This document shows, piece by piece, positions 30,257 to 41,688 of a DNA stretch of 64,000 nt. Both the position numbers and the translations under genes were made by a program. Below the pieces are notes generated by a model, which had not been told where the DNA came from, did no database searches, and saw only the letters and a list, made by a program, of their open reading frames with translations. This DNA is from Hyaloraphidium curvatum (Eukaryota > Monoblepharomycota > Hyaloraphidiomycetes > Hyaloraphidiales > Hyaloraphidiaceae), in the NCBI GenBank assembly GCA_025558095.1, contig JAIVFI010000002.1, positions 1,240,001 to 1,304,000 of the forward strand, given 5' to 3'. Every line of letters begins with the position of its first letter. The stretch's first letter is position 1.

Positions 30257-31165
30257 CTAGGCGGCCACGAACTCGACGTCGGCGCCGTCGAGCGTGACGG
30301 TCGTGCCGACGAGGTCGGCGCGGCTCGTGGTCACGAGAAGCTTGTAGATGCCCTCGCCCTTGGTCAGCAGCTGGGCCTTGAGCGGCGCGCCCCACGCGTC
30401 CGTAATGGTGATGGTGCCGGGGCCCGAGGCGAACCGCGCCGAGGCGCCGTGCGCCTCGGTGGGCTCGGCGCCGAGGAGCTTCTTGTACGCCTCGGTGGCC
30501 TTGGGCACGTCCTTGGCGACGACCTGGATGTCCTTGAAGCCCTTGGCCTCGTTGCCGTGGGTGGTGGCGGCGGCGTCCATGGGGACGTGCTTGGAGCGGT
30601 CGCTGGAAACGGGGCGGGGACATCAACACCGCCTACGGCGGATGCGGCGCGGCGCCACCCACTTCCACTGGATCACGAAGGGCAGCAGGTGGGGCGCGGC
30701 GGCCTCGGTCTTGGGGTAGATCTGGATGGCGGGCGCGTTGGCGTCGCCGTACGGGCCGTGGTACGGGAGGCCGTTGTTCTCGAGGTACTTCTGGTACTCG
30801 GCCGCGTTGTCGCTGCGAGGAAAATGTCAGGCATTTCAGCGCTCCCGCCAGGAGCGGCAGATACGCACACGTAGAGGCAGTAGTCGATCCAGCCGTTGCC
30901 CTTGCCCTCCCAGCTGAGCCCGGTGCCGGTCTTCTTGAACCTGCCGCGGCGGATCGCGGAATCAGCATCGCTCCCCGTTGCTCATCCGCACAACCCACTT
31001 GATCAGCTCGATGAAGGTCCCGTCGGGCAGGGTGACCCACATGTGGTCGAGCGGGTCGTCCTCCACGATCGGCTTGGGCACGACCGTGAAGCCGGCCTTT
31101 TGCCAGTCGTCGTACGACTTGGTGAAGTCGTCCGAGACGATGATGAAGTGGTCGGGGGCCGGCAT
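30257..31165 (-). CDS. Glyoxalase-like (VOC fold) protein
   Basis: Four exons (31165-30999, 30940-30869, 30812-30663, 30602-30257) give 244 aa, with three phase-2 introns of 55-61 nt. N-terminal half: D-H-F-I-I-V-S-D-D-F and D-H-M-W-V-T-L-P-D-G-T-F-I-E-L-I, like the glyoxalase_3 type of VOC domain; second half: G-F-K-D-I-Q-V-V-A-K-D-V-P-K-A-T-E-A-Y-K-K-L-L-G, a second beta-alpha-beta unit. The two paired modules would form one metal site, with His in D-H-F and Glu in I-E-L as candidate ligands. Enzyme of small-molecule metabolism or detoxification; substrate unknown. Exon phases all agree, so the model is secure even if the role is not. Confidence 0.82.
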
Positions 31166-31795
31166 TCTGCTGCTGGTCCGGAGAAAAGAGCAGGTAAGGG
31201 GAGATTGCAGGGTCAGTACCAGTCCACGCCGAACGGAGCACCACCCCAGAAAAGCCGGCGGACCGGGCGGAACCGCCTGCTGCCCATTGCTTGCAGCCGC
31301 ATTCTGCGGGCCGGATGCCGACGGGCGTTTGCCCTGCGAGCCGTGCGCCGCGCCGCGGCGACGGATGCGGAGGATGCCGCCCGCCGGCCCCCTCCGGCAC
31401 GCGCCACCGCGCGCTTCGGCGACAGATCCCCGCGACCGGCAATGCCGCGCAGGTGGCCGGCCGGCGGGTCGGGGGCCGCCGCGGATCGGCCGGGTCCGCC
31501 GCGGTCCCTCGATGCAAACCCCCCGCGTCCGCTACCCGCACCGCAACGGGCTGCAGAACAAGATACGCACTTTTCGGGTCGGATTAAAGGCGAGCGAAGG
31601 GGCCGACGGGGTTCGAGACCTGTGGAAGGGGAGGAGTCGGACGAGTCGCGCAATCAAGGGCCCCTTCGGGGTCCGCCGACCCTGGATCGATCAGCACGCC
31701 CCACTCGTTGGGAAAGGAGGCGGCACCAGGGCTCGCCCAGCGCACACCAATCAGATTCTAGAGCGTCTATGTGTTCACTACAGTTGTGCGGGCGA
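31166..31795. other. Intergenic region
   Basis: 630 bp upstream of the VOC gene and downstream of Hsp110, GC-rich. No supportable exon or RNA. Confidence 0.4.
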
Positions 31796-34674
31796 TCAGT
31801 CGATGTCCATCTCGTCCTTCTTCTCGCCGCCCTCGGCCTCGCCCTCGGGCTTTTTCTCCCCCTCCCCTTCGGGGGCCGCGCCGCCCTCGCCCTCCTTCTT
31901 CTCCTCCTTGGCCTCGGGCTTGGGCGTGGCCGGTTTCGGTGCCGGCTTCGGCTTGCTCAGGATCGGCAGGACGTACGAGGTGAGCACCTGCGACCGAGGT
32001 CAATCTCAATCAACAGCAGCACAAGCAAGAGATCCCACCTCGCGCTCCCTGTCGACCTCGGCGGCCGTCACGACCGGATCATCCGTCTTGGCCTTGCCCT
32101 GCTGCTTGGCCAGCTTCTCCTCGAGCCACTTCTGCTTCCGCTCGGCCTCCTCCCGGCACCGCGTCAGGTCGTCCGCGGGGATGTGCGACAGCTTGTCGTC
32201 GCCCGCGTTGAGCTGCCCGAGGTACGCCGAGATCGACTCGCGCAGCTTGGCCACGGCCTTGGGGAGGATCTCGGATTCGCGGTGGCGGTGCGCGATCGGG
32301 TCGCCGATGGCCTGCGACGGATGCGTCAGCGGCAGTCCAACCCATCCACACGCGCAGATCCCACCTTGAGCTGGTCTAGCCGCTCCTTGTACTGGCTCTT
32401 GGACGCATCCTCGCCCTCCTCCGAGTACAGCCACTCCTCGTTGTCGTTGAGGGCCTTCATGAACTTGTCCTTCACGTCCGCCACCACGAAATCCGCCCAG
32501 CGGTCCTCGAGCTTGCCCCGCGCGTCGTACACGTACTCCTCCAGAGAGTTCTTGGCGTACTCCGTGTCCACGATCAGCTTGTCGCTCTGGATCATGGAGC
32601 TCTCGAGCTCGCGGTGGGTGTGGAGCAGGTGCTTGGGGAGCGAGGGGGTGTGGGGCACGACCGAGAGCTCGTGCTTCCGGACCTTCTTCTTGGCCGGCTC
32701 GTCCTTCTTGGGGACCTCGCCGTTGGCCTGCGCCTCGGGCGCTGCGGCGCCCTCCGCGGGGGCGGCGTCGGCGGCGGCGCCGTCGGGGGTAGTGTCCATG
32801 GGCGCCGCCTCGGGCGCCGGCGCGGCCTCGGCCGGCTTCTCCGCCGGCGCGATCTCCTCCACCAGCACGGCGTCCTCGACGCGGTACACGCCGTCGGGCG
32901 AGAGCCGGGCCTTGACCTTGATCACGGCCTTGCCGACCTCCTCGGACCCGTCGCGGGGCTTGATGCCCTGGATCGTCCATTTGCCGATGTGGGCGTCGAC
33001 GCCCTGCGGGAGGTGGCGGTTCTTGTAGGCGGCGGGGGTATACGAGAGGGTGAGGGGGAGGGTGACCCCCTCGGCGGGGATCTGGGCGGGGAGCTTCCTG
33101 GAGAAGGTGAGTTGCTGCGGAGAAGGGGAGGTGAGCATGTAGTCAATGAAACAGAGCGACAGGAGGAGCGAACCTTGGTGCTGGGGACGACGTTGCCGAC
33201 GCCAAAGGCCTCCATGACGCCGGGTTCCTCAACGGTGGTCAGCGTCGGGTCCCACTCGATCTGCACCGGGTACGTGTTCCAGTCCGTGACGGCAAAGTCG
33301 CGGACCTTGAACACGGGGGAAAGGATGGCGCACATGAGCGCGTTGCCCCTCGCCACGGCCTCGTCCGCGTTGAGGCCGAGGCCAATCCGGGATTGGGTGG
33401 GGTCGAAGTTGGCGTCCTCGCCGAAGAAGGTGGCGATCCGCGTCTTGACCGACAGCACGCGCGAGGAGCCGCCCGAGAGCTCGACCTTGTCGACCTCGGA
33501 GGGCTTCATGCCGGCGTCGGCAAGGACCTGCTCGATCGGGCCCATGATGCGGTCGATCAAGGGAGCGGTGAGCTCGTCGAACTCAGTCCTGGAGAAGCGG
33601 GGAAGGTCATCAAGCGCCATCTTAAGAAGGCAGCTCAACACACCTCTCGACCTTCATGCTGACGTCGCGGTCCTCCGTTATGCTCTCGACGGCGAGCACC
33701 GTCGACGGGTTGGCTGAGAGCACCTTCTTGGCCTTCTCCGCCGCCTGCCTCAGGCGGTACACGGCACGCTTGTTCTCCCGGATGTTGAGCCCCTTGTACT
33801 TCTTCTCGAACTCGTCGATGCAGTACTGCGTGAGTGCCTCGTCGAAGTCGCGGCCGCCGAGGTGGACGTCGTAGGCCACGGCCTTGACCTTGAGCTGGCC
33901 CTTGAAGAAGGCGACGAGGGCCACCTGGAAGGATGCGTGGCCAAAGTCGACGAAGAGGACGTGACGGGGCTTGGCGTCCGCCGCCTGGGGGTCGGGGAGG
34001 TCCGTGCGGGTGATCCCGTATCCGAGCGCAACTGGAACGGAGGATCAGAACCGACATTGCGGTACCGAATGACACGGAACTAACCAGCGGTGGTATCGTT
34101 CAGTACCCGCAGGCAGTTGAGCCCGGAAATCTCGCACGCGTCCAAGATCGCGCGCCTTTGGCGGTCGCCGAACCACACGGGCACCGACATGACGGTGTCC
34201 GAAACGTTGCTCGTCCCCGTCTCCGAGGCGGTGATCTGCTTGACCTTGGTCAGGAACGCGGCCGTGAGCTGCGTGAACGTGAAATCCTTGGGTTCGTTCA
34301 GGTACATGACGCGGGCTGCGACCTCGCCGCCCTCGCCCTCGACGAGCTGGCAGTTGAGGTACTTTGCCTCGTACTTCTCGATGTCAGGGTCCGAGTACAG
34401 GCGGCCAGCCAGGCGCTTGATGACCCCAATCGTGTTCTTGAAGTTGGAGATTTCGAGCGTCTTAGCGGCCTCGCCAAGGAAGCGGCGTTTCGGGCCGAAG
34501 GACACCATTGACCTGGAGGGGCAGGAGAGTGAGCAAGTGGTCCCCAGAGCGCAAACGCCGGACGTACGGCGTCAGCCGGTTGCTGGCCTCGTTAGCAATG
34601 ACATCGATGCCCCTGTTCCTGGCCACCGCAATGACGCAGTTTAGGTTGCCGAAGTCTACGCCGACCACAGACAT
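31796..34674 (-). CDS. SSE1-like: Hsp110 family chaperone / nucleotide-exchange factor for Hsp70
   Basis: Seven exons (34674-34568, 34512-34085, 34031-33644, 33588-33174, 33114-32365, 32311-32039, 31987-31796) give 850 aa. Works in the cytosol by releasing ADP from Hsp70 and holding unfolded clients. The ATPase-like domain starts [10 protein letters not shown] and includes N-R-L-T-P-S, D-F-G-H-A-S-F and L-S-G-G-S-S-R-V (Hsp110-type replacement of the Hsp70 L-V-G-G-x-T-R). The acidic loop in the beta domain is long (A-E-A-A-P-A-P-E runs, residues about 560-610), then a helical C-terminal domain and a tail ending in M-D-I-D, as in Sse proteins. Missing Hsp70 signature D-L-G-T-T supports Hsp110. 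The promoter lies in the GC-rich 658 bp upstream; no clear heat-shock element seen. Confidence 0.95.
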
Positions 34675-35332
34675 GGCTGCGTGTTGGGCCGCGAACGACC
34701 CCTGGGTCGACGAAAAAGAGAGAGCAGAACACGATCCGTGGGATAGAGAAGGAATCGGAGGGGGAACGGAGCGCGAATGCCGGGGAAACAAAAGGGTCAG
34801 TCTCGGAAGTCGACGTGTCCGGCTCTCGGCCTCCTGGCAGTCCCCGTCCGGCGAAAGCAGGTGGGCAAGCTTGCACCGCGATTCCCCGTGGCACCGCGGA
34901 GGATTCCCGGCTGCCGCCGGCTGTGGCCGGGGATCGCCGAACGAAAACCTCCAGCGACCCGTGCCCGCCCGCCATCGCCGCCGCGTTTCGCCCTCGCCGC
35001 CGCCACGGGGTGCCAGGAGACTCCAAGATGCCATAGATGGCTGGGAGAATGGGGCACTCACGGGTCAATCCGTGGTGAACGGTGTGTTCGGGAGTGACCC
35101 TGTCTCGGGCAGCGCGTCTCTAGAGCCCGAACCGCCGGCGTTGCCAGAGGCTTCTTTTTCCTTCCCTTCGGTTCCACGCGCACGAAAGCTGTTCTCCAGA
35201 CTGAGGCCTTCTTCATTGCCGAAATTACATCGCTCTACAGTAGATTACGTTGTTTTGGGAGCTCGAGGGAAGGATCGGCCCCATATGCAGGTGTCCGACT
35301 GCCCTGCTCATGAGCGGGCACATCAGCTGCCA
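34675..35332. other. Intergenic region
   Basis: 658 bp between the Hsp110 start and the glutamine synthetase 3' end (both on the minus strand). No gene recognised; I looked for nGAAnnTTCn arrays and found only loosely spaced elements. Confidence 0.4.
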
Positions 35333-37494
35333 TCAACAACGCTCGAAGCAGCGCTTGAGCTCAAAGTCGGTGATTCGCCTGTCGTATTCCTCCTGCTCCC
35401 ACTCTCCCGCGCGCGCTGGAGATGCCGTGTCAGATTCCTCCCCAACCCAAGTCCGACTGTCGACTAACCATAGTGGTTCACGACCTTCTCGCCGAAAGTG
35501 TCCTTAAGCATACTGGAGTTCCGCAGCTCCGCGACGGCCTCCCGCATCGTCTTGGGCACCTCACGGATGGGTCTTGACGAGCCGTCCGCATTGTACACGT
35601 CGCCCCGGAACGGCGCTTCGAGCTCCAGCTTTTCGCGCAGGCCGGCAATTCCGGCAGCAAGCATTCCAGTGTCTAACGGCACAGTCAGCAACCTCGTCGT
35701 CATCTGACGGTACCAGTTGCCGCTCACATGCCAGGTAGGGGTTGCAGTCTGCGCCGGCGATCCGAACCTCGACGCGCAGCCCCTTTGTCCGGTGCCCGAC
35801 GACCCGGAGGCCGGCCGTCCGGTTGTCGTGCGACCAGACGGCACGGGTGGGCGCGAAGGTCGCCTTCTGCTGAAAGCGCTTGTACGAATTGATGTAGGGC
35901 GCCATGAACAGGGTGATCTCCCGCGAGTACTTGAGGATGCCGGCCATGTAGCTCCGCATGGTGGGCGACATGCCGTGCTCGGGATCGGCCTCGAGGTCGA
36001 GGAAGGCAGAGCTTCCATCGGCCTTCCAGAGCGATTGGTGAACGTGGCAGGACGAGCCGGCCAGATCGTAGTTGACTTTGGCCATGAACGTCACAGCCTT
36101 GCCCTGCAGCAGGGCAATCTCCTTGCAGGCGTGCTTGCAGACGGTGAGGTTGTCGCAGGTGATCACGGGCTCGTCATATTTGGTGTTCAGCTCTTCCTGT
36201 CTGACTCGCAGGAAGGTCAGACGAATTCGCGCTGACCTCGAAAGCGAGGCCCTCACCCCGGTCCGAACTCGCCCTTGGTGCACTCGACGACAACGCCAGC
36301 GCCGTACAGCCCGTTCCGGATCGCCTGGGACCACTATTAGTACGGCTGGTTCAGCCTTCAGGATGCCGACGGCAACGGACCCTGTTCAACGGCTCCTCCC
36401 TCGTCGTCTGCAAAATGTGATAGTCCTGACATACGGAAGTAAGCCTGCTGACCCGCTCGGCAGCGGTGTACGGGGATCACCTCAATATAGGTGCCGGCGA
36501 GCTTCATCTTCCCAAATTGGTATCCGATGTCGTGACAAGACTCGTAGCTCTGGTCGAATACGTAGTACTGGAAGCCAAAAGGGAAGCTTGACGCGGTCAA
36601 CCACCCGGCAAGAACCCCGCTGACCTCGAGCTCCGACGCCATCTTCGCCGTCAAACCAAACTCGTCCTTGAGGGTCTTGACCATCTTCTTCAGCATGGCC
36701 CGCGGGGAGTACTCGACCTCATGACCATGGTGGTCGTAGATATCACAGAGCACCATGCACGTTGCTTCGAGCCACGGCATCCGCCGAATGGTAGCCAGGT
36801 CCGGCTTGACCGTGTAGTCCCCGTAGCCGCTGTCCCACGACGAGTCCGCGTAGCTGTTGATAATCCAGATCGCCCCGTGTCGCAGATCAATAGTAGCAGC
36901 CGCCACTCACCCCTGCACGCTTCAAAATGGCGGGGATCAGATGACGAGGCTGGAATGACTGCTTCCTTTCACTCACGGCTCGTTTTCAATGTCCATGGAC
37001 AAAAGATAGTCGCCTAGAGACCGCAATTCAGAGAGATTTGCGCGCCACAGCAGGAAGAAACTCACACATGTGGGCCTCGTCGTGGTGATCCAGGAAGTAG
37101 GCGGCGTGGTAGCTTCCCCAGACACCCATGAGCGAAACGGAGACCTCTAGCAGGCGCAAAGATCCTTACCGTTTGCCCATTAGCCGTCCCTGCATGTCGA
37201 CCTGTGTAAGATCATGTCGGCAGAGGTCCGTCAGATTCGACTCCTCCAGGCCCGAGAACGGCACCGCAGAACGCCACAGGCACGCGTTGAAAGTCCACAA
37301 GCCCGTCCGTGTGGAATCACACGCGGCATGATCCGATGCCGAGGCCCAGGTCGCCTTATCGGATGCCGCGGGACGCGACATCGCGGCGAGCAATCACAGG
37401 CGAAACCGACCGTGACAACGAGGACCGTGTCGATCTTCTCCGCCTCGACCTCCGCCCGGAGCTGCTCCAGCGTCAAGAACGCGTTCTTAGACAT
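35333..37494 (-). CDS. Glutamine synthetase family protein (GlnA type, possible gamma-glutamyl-amine ligase)
   Basis: Nine exons: 37494-37411, 37201-37170, 37112-37066, 37013-36977, 36853-36481, 36324-36257, 36200-35728, 35672-35469, 35415-35333; 466 aa. The end of exon 5 could be nine bases later in the transcript. ATP-dependent ligation of glutamate to ammonia or an amine. Motifs: V-D-M-Q-G-R-L-M-G-K-R, H-M-C-D-Y-L-L, W-D-S-G-Y-G-D-Y, G-T-Y-I-E before the mid-domain, F-M-A-K then G-S-S-C-H-V-H-Q-S-L-W (metal/ATP site), R-A-V-W-S-H-D-N-R-T-A-G-L-R, A-G-A-D-C-N-P-Y-L and the C-terminal E-W-E-Q-E-E-Y-D-R-R-I-T. The G-S-S-C-H-V-H variant and overall length fit the type I-like GlnA subgroup that includes gamma-glutamylpolyamine and anilide synthetases rather than the fungal type II enzyme. 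All phases agree. Confidence 0.85.
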
Positions 37495-37674
37495 CGTTTC
37501 GGAGGCCGCTTTGACGCGATTCGGCTTGGGTTTGCGAGTAGCGGGCAGGAATCAATCAAAAGCCGGCCGCAACGCCGCGCCGCCGATCACCGCAAGGACT
37601 CTTTGGGCCCAGCAAGATCGCAGCGCTTGACCTGCCAACATCATGTAGCAATCGTTTGGAACAACCGTAGCTAA

Positions 37675-38987
37675 CTAAAGTCTCGAGGCCGGGCCTCCAA
37701 AGACCGTCCCGGGCTTGGCTCCCGCAACCCGCGCCGGCTGCCCGAACAGCTCGGCACCTCCGGCAGTTGGAATGATCGCCCCGGTGATGTGCGCGCCTCC
37801 TCTGGAGCACAGAAGCAAGGTGAGACCCGCCATGTCGGCAGCATCGCCGACGCGCCCGGCTATGGATATGAACGTCAGCAAGTTTCGCGGGCCAACAATC
37901 CGAGGCCCTCACTAGGCTGCTCCGTGTCGGCAAGGGCCTTCAGAGCGGGATCCATTCCCGTCTGAGTCGTCATCTTTGAGGGGTAGCGACCCGGGGCAAT
38001 TGCGTTGACGGTAATGAGTCGGCTGAAAGAGACCAGATGTCAGTGCCGTGCTACTCGCAACACGTGTCCATAAGGCTTACCTGGCGAACGTGTGCGCCAT
38101 GCTGCGGGTGAGCTGGTTGACGGCAGCCTTGGAGACTCCGTAGCTGCAAGACACGGCCGAGATCAGGTTGGGGACGGAAAGCTTCCTCTGCACTAGACCT
38201 CACCTGTATGTCCCGGCCTCGGCACCGCCTCCCGACTGGGCCGCAAGAACGTCCTGGGCCGTCTCCGCAGACAGCGAAGCGATGGAGGAGATGTTGATCA
38301 CGCGCGACGGGTCCGTAGGGGTAGGTTCCTTGAGGAGGAGAGGCAGCAGCGAAACGGTCAGGTAGAAGTAGCTGAAGAGGTTGATCTCTGGCAATCTGGA
38401 TGAGCCAGGTGGCCCGCGGCGGCCGGAAGTTGTCTCACGGAAAGTCTGCATCCAGCCTTGGGCTTCCGGGAAGTCCAGCAGTGGTCCACCCCAAGCGATC
38501 CCACTGGAATGAATTCAAGAGATAAGAAACCGCCACGAACACGCCCAGTAACGAGTCCACAAACGAGTTGTTGATCAAGATGTTGAGCTTCGTCTCCTTT
38601 TCCTTCATCGTGGCCGCGAGCGCCTCGCACTCCTTCCGGGTCCTCAGGTCGGCCTTGACGGGGATCACCTGACCGCCCGAGGCCTTGACGGCCGGGTCTG
38701 AGTTGATCTCGTCCGCCGTCTGCTGCAGCACGGGCAGCTTCCGAGACGCGATGTAGACGCGGGCGCCGTTCTGCGCCAGTGCCGTCGTCATCATCTTCCC
38801 GAGACCTGAGAGGCGGTCAACTGGTAGGCAATAGCCTTGCGAGGGCAACGTCACCCAATCTTACCGGTTCCGCCGCCAGTGACCAGCGCGACCTTCCCCT
38901 TGACTGAACACGCATTGGTCCGTGGGGGCAACTAGCAGCGCGCGCGGACCCACCGGAGAACAAGTTGTTAATGGTGAGATCCGCCAT
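37675..38987 (-). CDS. Short-chain dehydrogenase/reductase, eight exons
   Basis: Exons 38987-38954, 38903-38865, 38805-38565, 38503-38439, 38387-38204, 38143-38081, 38022-37913, 37859-37675 give 306 aa. NAD(P)H-dependent oxidoreductase. The loop T-G-G-G-T-G-L-G is rebuilt across the second intron; L-I-N-N-S-G replaces N-N-A-G; catalytic Ser in N-I-S-S-I-A-S; Y-G-V-S-K rebuilt across the fifth intron; then V-N-A-I-A-P-G-R-Y-P-S-K-M-T and G-R-V-G-D-A-A-D-M-A-G. The N-N-S-G and A-P-G-R-Y-P-S-K-M-T versions are seen in fungal reductases related to RhlG-type 3-oxoacyl reductases. The two key motifs are readable only after splicing, which strongly supports the exon model. It is divergent from the MOSC gene. 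Confidence 0.9.
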
Positions 38988-39233
38988 CTTTTAACGGGGT
39001 CCCGGGGGGAGGAACAGGGTGATTGGGTGCGGGGTTTCCGTGTTGAAGCCCGTCGCTGCGATGGGAGACGTTCTCGTGCCGCGTCGATCACACACTCTTG
39101 CATCTGCCCGTGCGCCCGGAGATCTGCCTCAGATCGAAGGATCGAAGCCACAGAGACTGCATGAGTAGATAACCAGAGTTTTATCACGGATTCGCTTGAT
39201 CTGCTAGGAGGATCGCGCGATGAGTCTTTTGGG

Positions 39234-40395
39234 ATGCCGATCAAGCCGATCGCGGCGCGGGCGAGCTCGCGCCGTGGCGGCGCCAACCATCGCGGCGTCG
39301 GTATTCCGCAAATGGCGCCTCGCGTTTCCGCCCTGTTCAGCTACCCGATCAAATCCTGCGGCCCGGTCCGCCTCGATGCCGCGCGCGTCGACGCATTCGG
39401 GCTGCAGCTCGACCGCAACTGGGCAATCGTCGACCCCGACGGAAAGCTCATCACCCTGCGGGAGGTGCCCCGGCTAGTGCTCCTCAAGCCGCAAATCGTG
39501 CTGAAAGAAGCCGCGGACGGCGATTCGCGAACGGCGCTCGAGGTCGGCGGCACGATGGTGCTCAAGGCTCCGGGGATGCCCGACTTGCCCGTCCTGTTCC
39601 CGCACCCCGCCGGACCGGATGCCACGGTGGTCCAGGTGGACGTGTGGGGGGAGAGGAGCGATGCGCTCGACGAGGGCGACGCCGTCGCGGACTGGTTCGA
39701 GAAGTACATGGGCCGGCCCGGGCGGCTCGTCGTCAAAGACCCGCGGCAAGGTGCGCATTCGCGGGTTCGGCTTGAACAGAGACAGCGTTCTGACATCCTC
39801 CGTTTGTTCCAGTGCGCACACACTCGGGTCTCTACGACGACGAGAATCAGCCTCCCTACGTCCAATCGACCTACCCGTCAATGCCGTCGGTCGGTACTGC
39901 CTTTGCCGACTGCTACCCCTTCCTGCTCGTCACCGCCGCCGCCGTGCGCGAAGTCGACGCCAAGGTGAAGGCCAAGGACCCCTCCGCGAGGGAGGTCAAA
40001 GCCGAAAACTTCCGCCCCAACATCGTGGTCGACGACACCGAGGCCTGGACCGAGGACGGGTGGCTTCAGGTCCGCATCGGCGGGACCACCTTCGACGTGC
40101 TCACGCGGGCGACGCGATGCGTGGCCACGTGCGTCGATACCGAGATCGGCGAGATCCAGAAGGAGCCGCTCAAGACGCTCCAATCCTACCGTCGCGTGGA
40201 TCCCAACGCCAAATACGAGGCCTGTTTCGGACAGTGAGCGGCTTCCTTGCTGTGGTGGCATCTGGTTTTGCTGATTATTTCTTCAGATGGCTTCAACAGC
40301 ACACCGTCGGAGGGACGATCAAAGTCGGAGACGAGGTGGAGGTGCTGAAGACTGGTACTCACGCGAAGAAGAAGAAGGCCAAGGCAGAATCGTGA
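39234..40395 (+). CDS. MOSC-domain protein (mARC/YcbX-like)
   Basis: Exons 39234-39750, 39813-40233 and 40287-40395 give 348 aa; an ATG at 39312 would start directly before V-S-A-L-F-S-Y-P-I-K-S-C. N-terminal beta-barrel domain (Y-P-I-K-S-C, D-R-N-W-A-I-V-D, L-R-E-V-P-R-L), then the MOSC domain with F-A-D-C-Y-P-F-L-L-V, N-F-R-P-N-I-V-V-D, R-C-V-A-T-C-V-D, and F-G-Q near the end followed by G-G-T-I-K-V-G-D-E-V. Family members bind molybdenum cofactor through a conserved Cys (the C in R-C-V-A-T-C is the candidate) and reduce N-hydroxylated compounds at mitochondrial or peroxisomal membranes. The basic K-K-K-K-A-K-A-E-S tail is unusual. Confidence 0.85.
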
Positions 40396-40585
40396 TCCTA
40401 GAAGCTATTGTATATTTGCCTACGTGAGAGAGGTCGTAAGGATGAAGATTTGGTGCTTTCGGCTTGGACGCCGGGGATCGGCGCAAGGAAGGCGGCGGGA
40501 AAACTCGATCCGCGTCCCGAGCCGAACACTCGGCCGCGCTTTCCCCTCCACGAATCCCGGCCGCTCTGCCTCGGAGCCGGTCGCG

Positions 40586-41383
40586 ATGTCTTTTCTCTCG
40601 CAACTGTTTGCGCCCCCAGCGCCGACGTGGCTCCTGCGCGGCGTGACGGCCTTCCAGGTCTTCGCTGCCCTGACTTCGTACGGGCAAGAAACGACCCCGG
40701 GGAAGCAGGCACCGTACTCCAAGTTTGCGGGGGAGGCGAAACTGAAGGTCCCCATCTCGGGCCGCCTATCCATGCTCTTAATATACGTTCCGGCCACGGC
40801 ATACTGCGCCTGGGCGTTTTCGCGGCTCGGCCCGGCCGGCCCCGCGCCCTCGGAGGCGTCGGCCACGGTGGCCGCCATGCTGCTCGCGCACTTTGGCAAG
40901 CGGGTTTTCGAGACCCTCTTCGTCCACAAGTACTCGGGGAACGGGGACCTTCCGACGTCGGCCGTCATCGGGATCAATTACGCCCTTCAGGCTTTGCTGA
41001 TCAACTCGCAGCAGGCCCAGGTCGCCGACTCCTTGCGACTCGCCTGGGCCTTCCGTGTCGGCCTCGGCCTGTTTGCCGTGGGCGAGCTGGGGAACCTCTA
41101 CCACCACTACCTCTTGTCGACCCTTCGCTCCAAGGGCGGGGAGAAGAAGTACTCGGTCCCGCGGGGCGGTCTGTTTTCTCTTGTGGTGGCTCCGCACTAC
41201 CTCTTCGAGCTCGTGGCATGGCTGGGAATCGCCGTGGTTGCGCAGCAGACCAACGCCTGGCTCGTGCTGGCGTGCATGACGAGCTACCTCGCCGGGCGCA
41301 GCACGGCGACCCTGGATTGGTACAAGAAGAACGTGCAGGGGTTCCCGACGGACAGGAAGCGGCTCGTCCCGTTCCTTTTCTGA
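40586..41383 (+). CDS. Steroid 5-alpha-reductase-like membrane protein (3-oxo-5-alpha-steroid 4-dehydrogenase family)
   Basis: Intronless, 265 aa, several hydrophobic helices. The C-terminal half carries the family signature: G-L-F-S-L-V-V-A-P-H-Y-L-F-E-L-V-A-W-L-G, L-A-G-R-S-T-A-T-L-D-W-Y and the final F-P-T-D-R-K-R-L-V-P-F-L-F. These ER-membrane enzymes use NADPH to reduce a C=C bond next to a carbonyl in steroids, polyprenols or enoyl-CoA. The start at 40586 gives a short cytosolic N-terminus; earlier in-frame ATGs add a basic stretch without family similarity. Which substrate class applies cannot be told; polyprenol reductase and TECR are alternatives. Confidence 0.82.
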   Translation: MSFLSQLFAPPAPTWLLRGVTAFQVFAALTSYGQETTPGKQAPYSKFAGEAKLKVPISGRLSMLLIYVPATAYCAWAFSRLGPAGPAPSEASATVAAMLLAHFGKRVFETLFVHKYSGNGDLPTSAVIGINYALQALLINSQQAQVADSLRLAWAFRVGLGLFAVGELGNLYHHYLLSTLRSKGGEKKYSVPRGGLFSLVVAPHYLFELVAWLGIAVVAQQTNAWLVLACMTSYLAGRSTATLDWYKKNVQGFPTDRKRLVPFLF

Positions 41384-41688
41384 TGGACCGCCGGCTGTCG
41401 GCGGCTACTTCGGACGGACTGCGGGCGATTGACGGCGACATCCAGGTCGGATGAAGCGCAGGAAGAATGTCTTGCTTGTAGACGCGTAATGGGCTCCGAC
41501 AGCTCACGAGCTTTGGCTGAATCCATTCACCGGCAGGTCACTGGATGGGACGGCCCAGCCACGGGGCCGCTGCGGAAGCGGCGATTGCGCCATCGCTGTC
41601 AACAAACCGCGTGGCAACCCCCGAACCCGTGCCCGGGCACCTCGCAAGCGGACGTCCTCGCGTTCCTCCGACATCGCCGAAAGTAGCA
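41384..41688. other. Intergenic region
   Basis: 305 bp, promoter of the peroxiredoxin gene. Nothing else seen. Confidence 0.4.

Noticed and set aside
30896-33028. 710-codon plus-strand open frame
   Set aside because: Runs antisense over the VOC gene start and the spliced Hsp110 exons, which are certain.
37200-37410. tRNA-like T-arm in intron 1 of the glutamine synthetase gene
   Set aside because: Only a GATTCGACTC-like loop is present; no matching acceptor, D or anticodon stems could be found.
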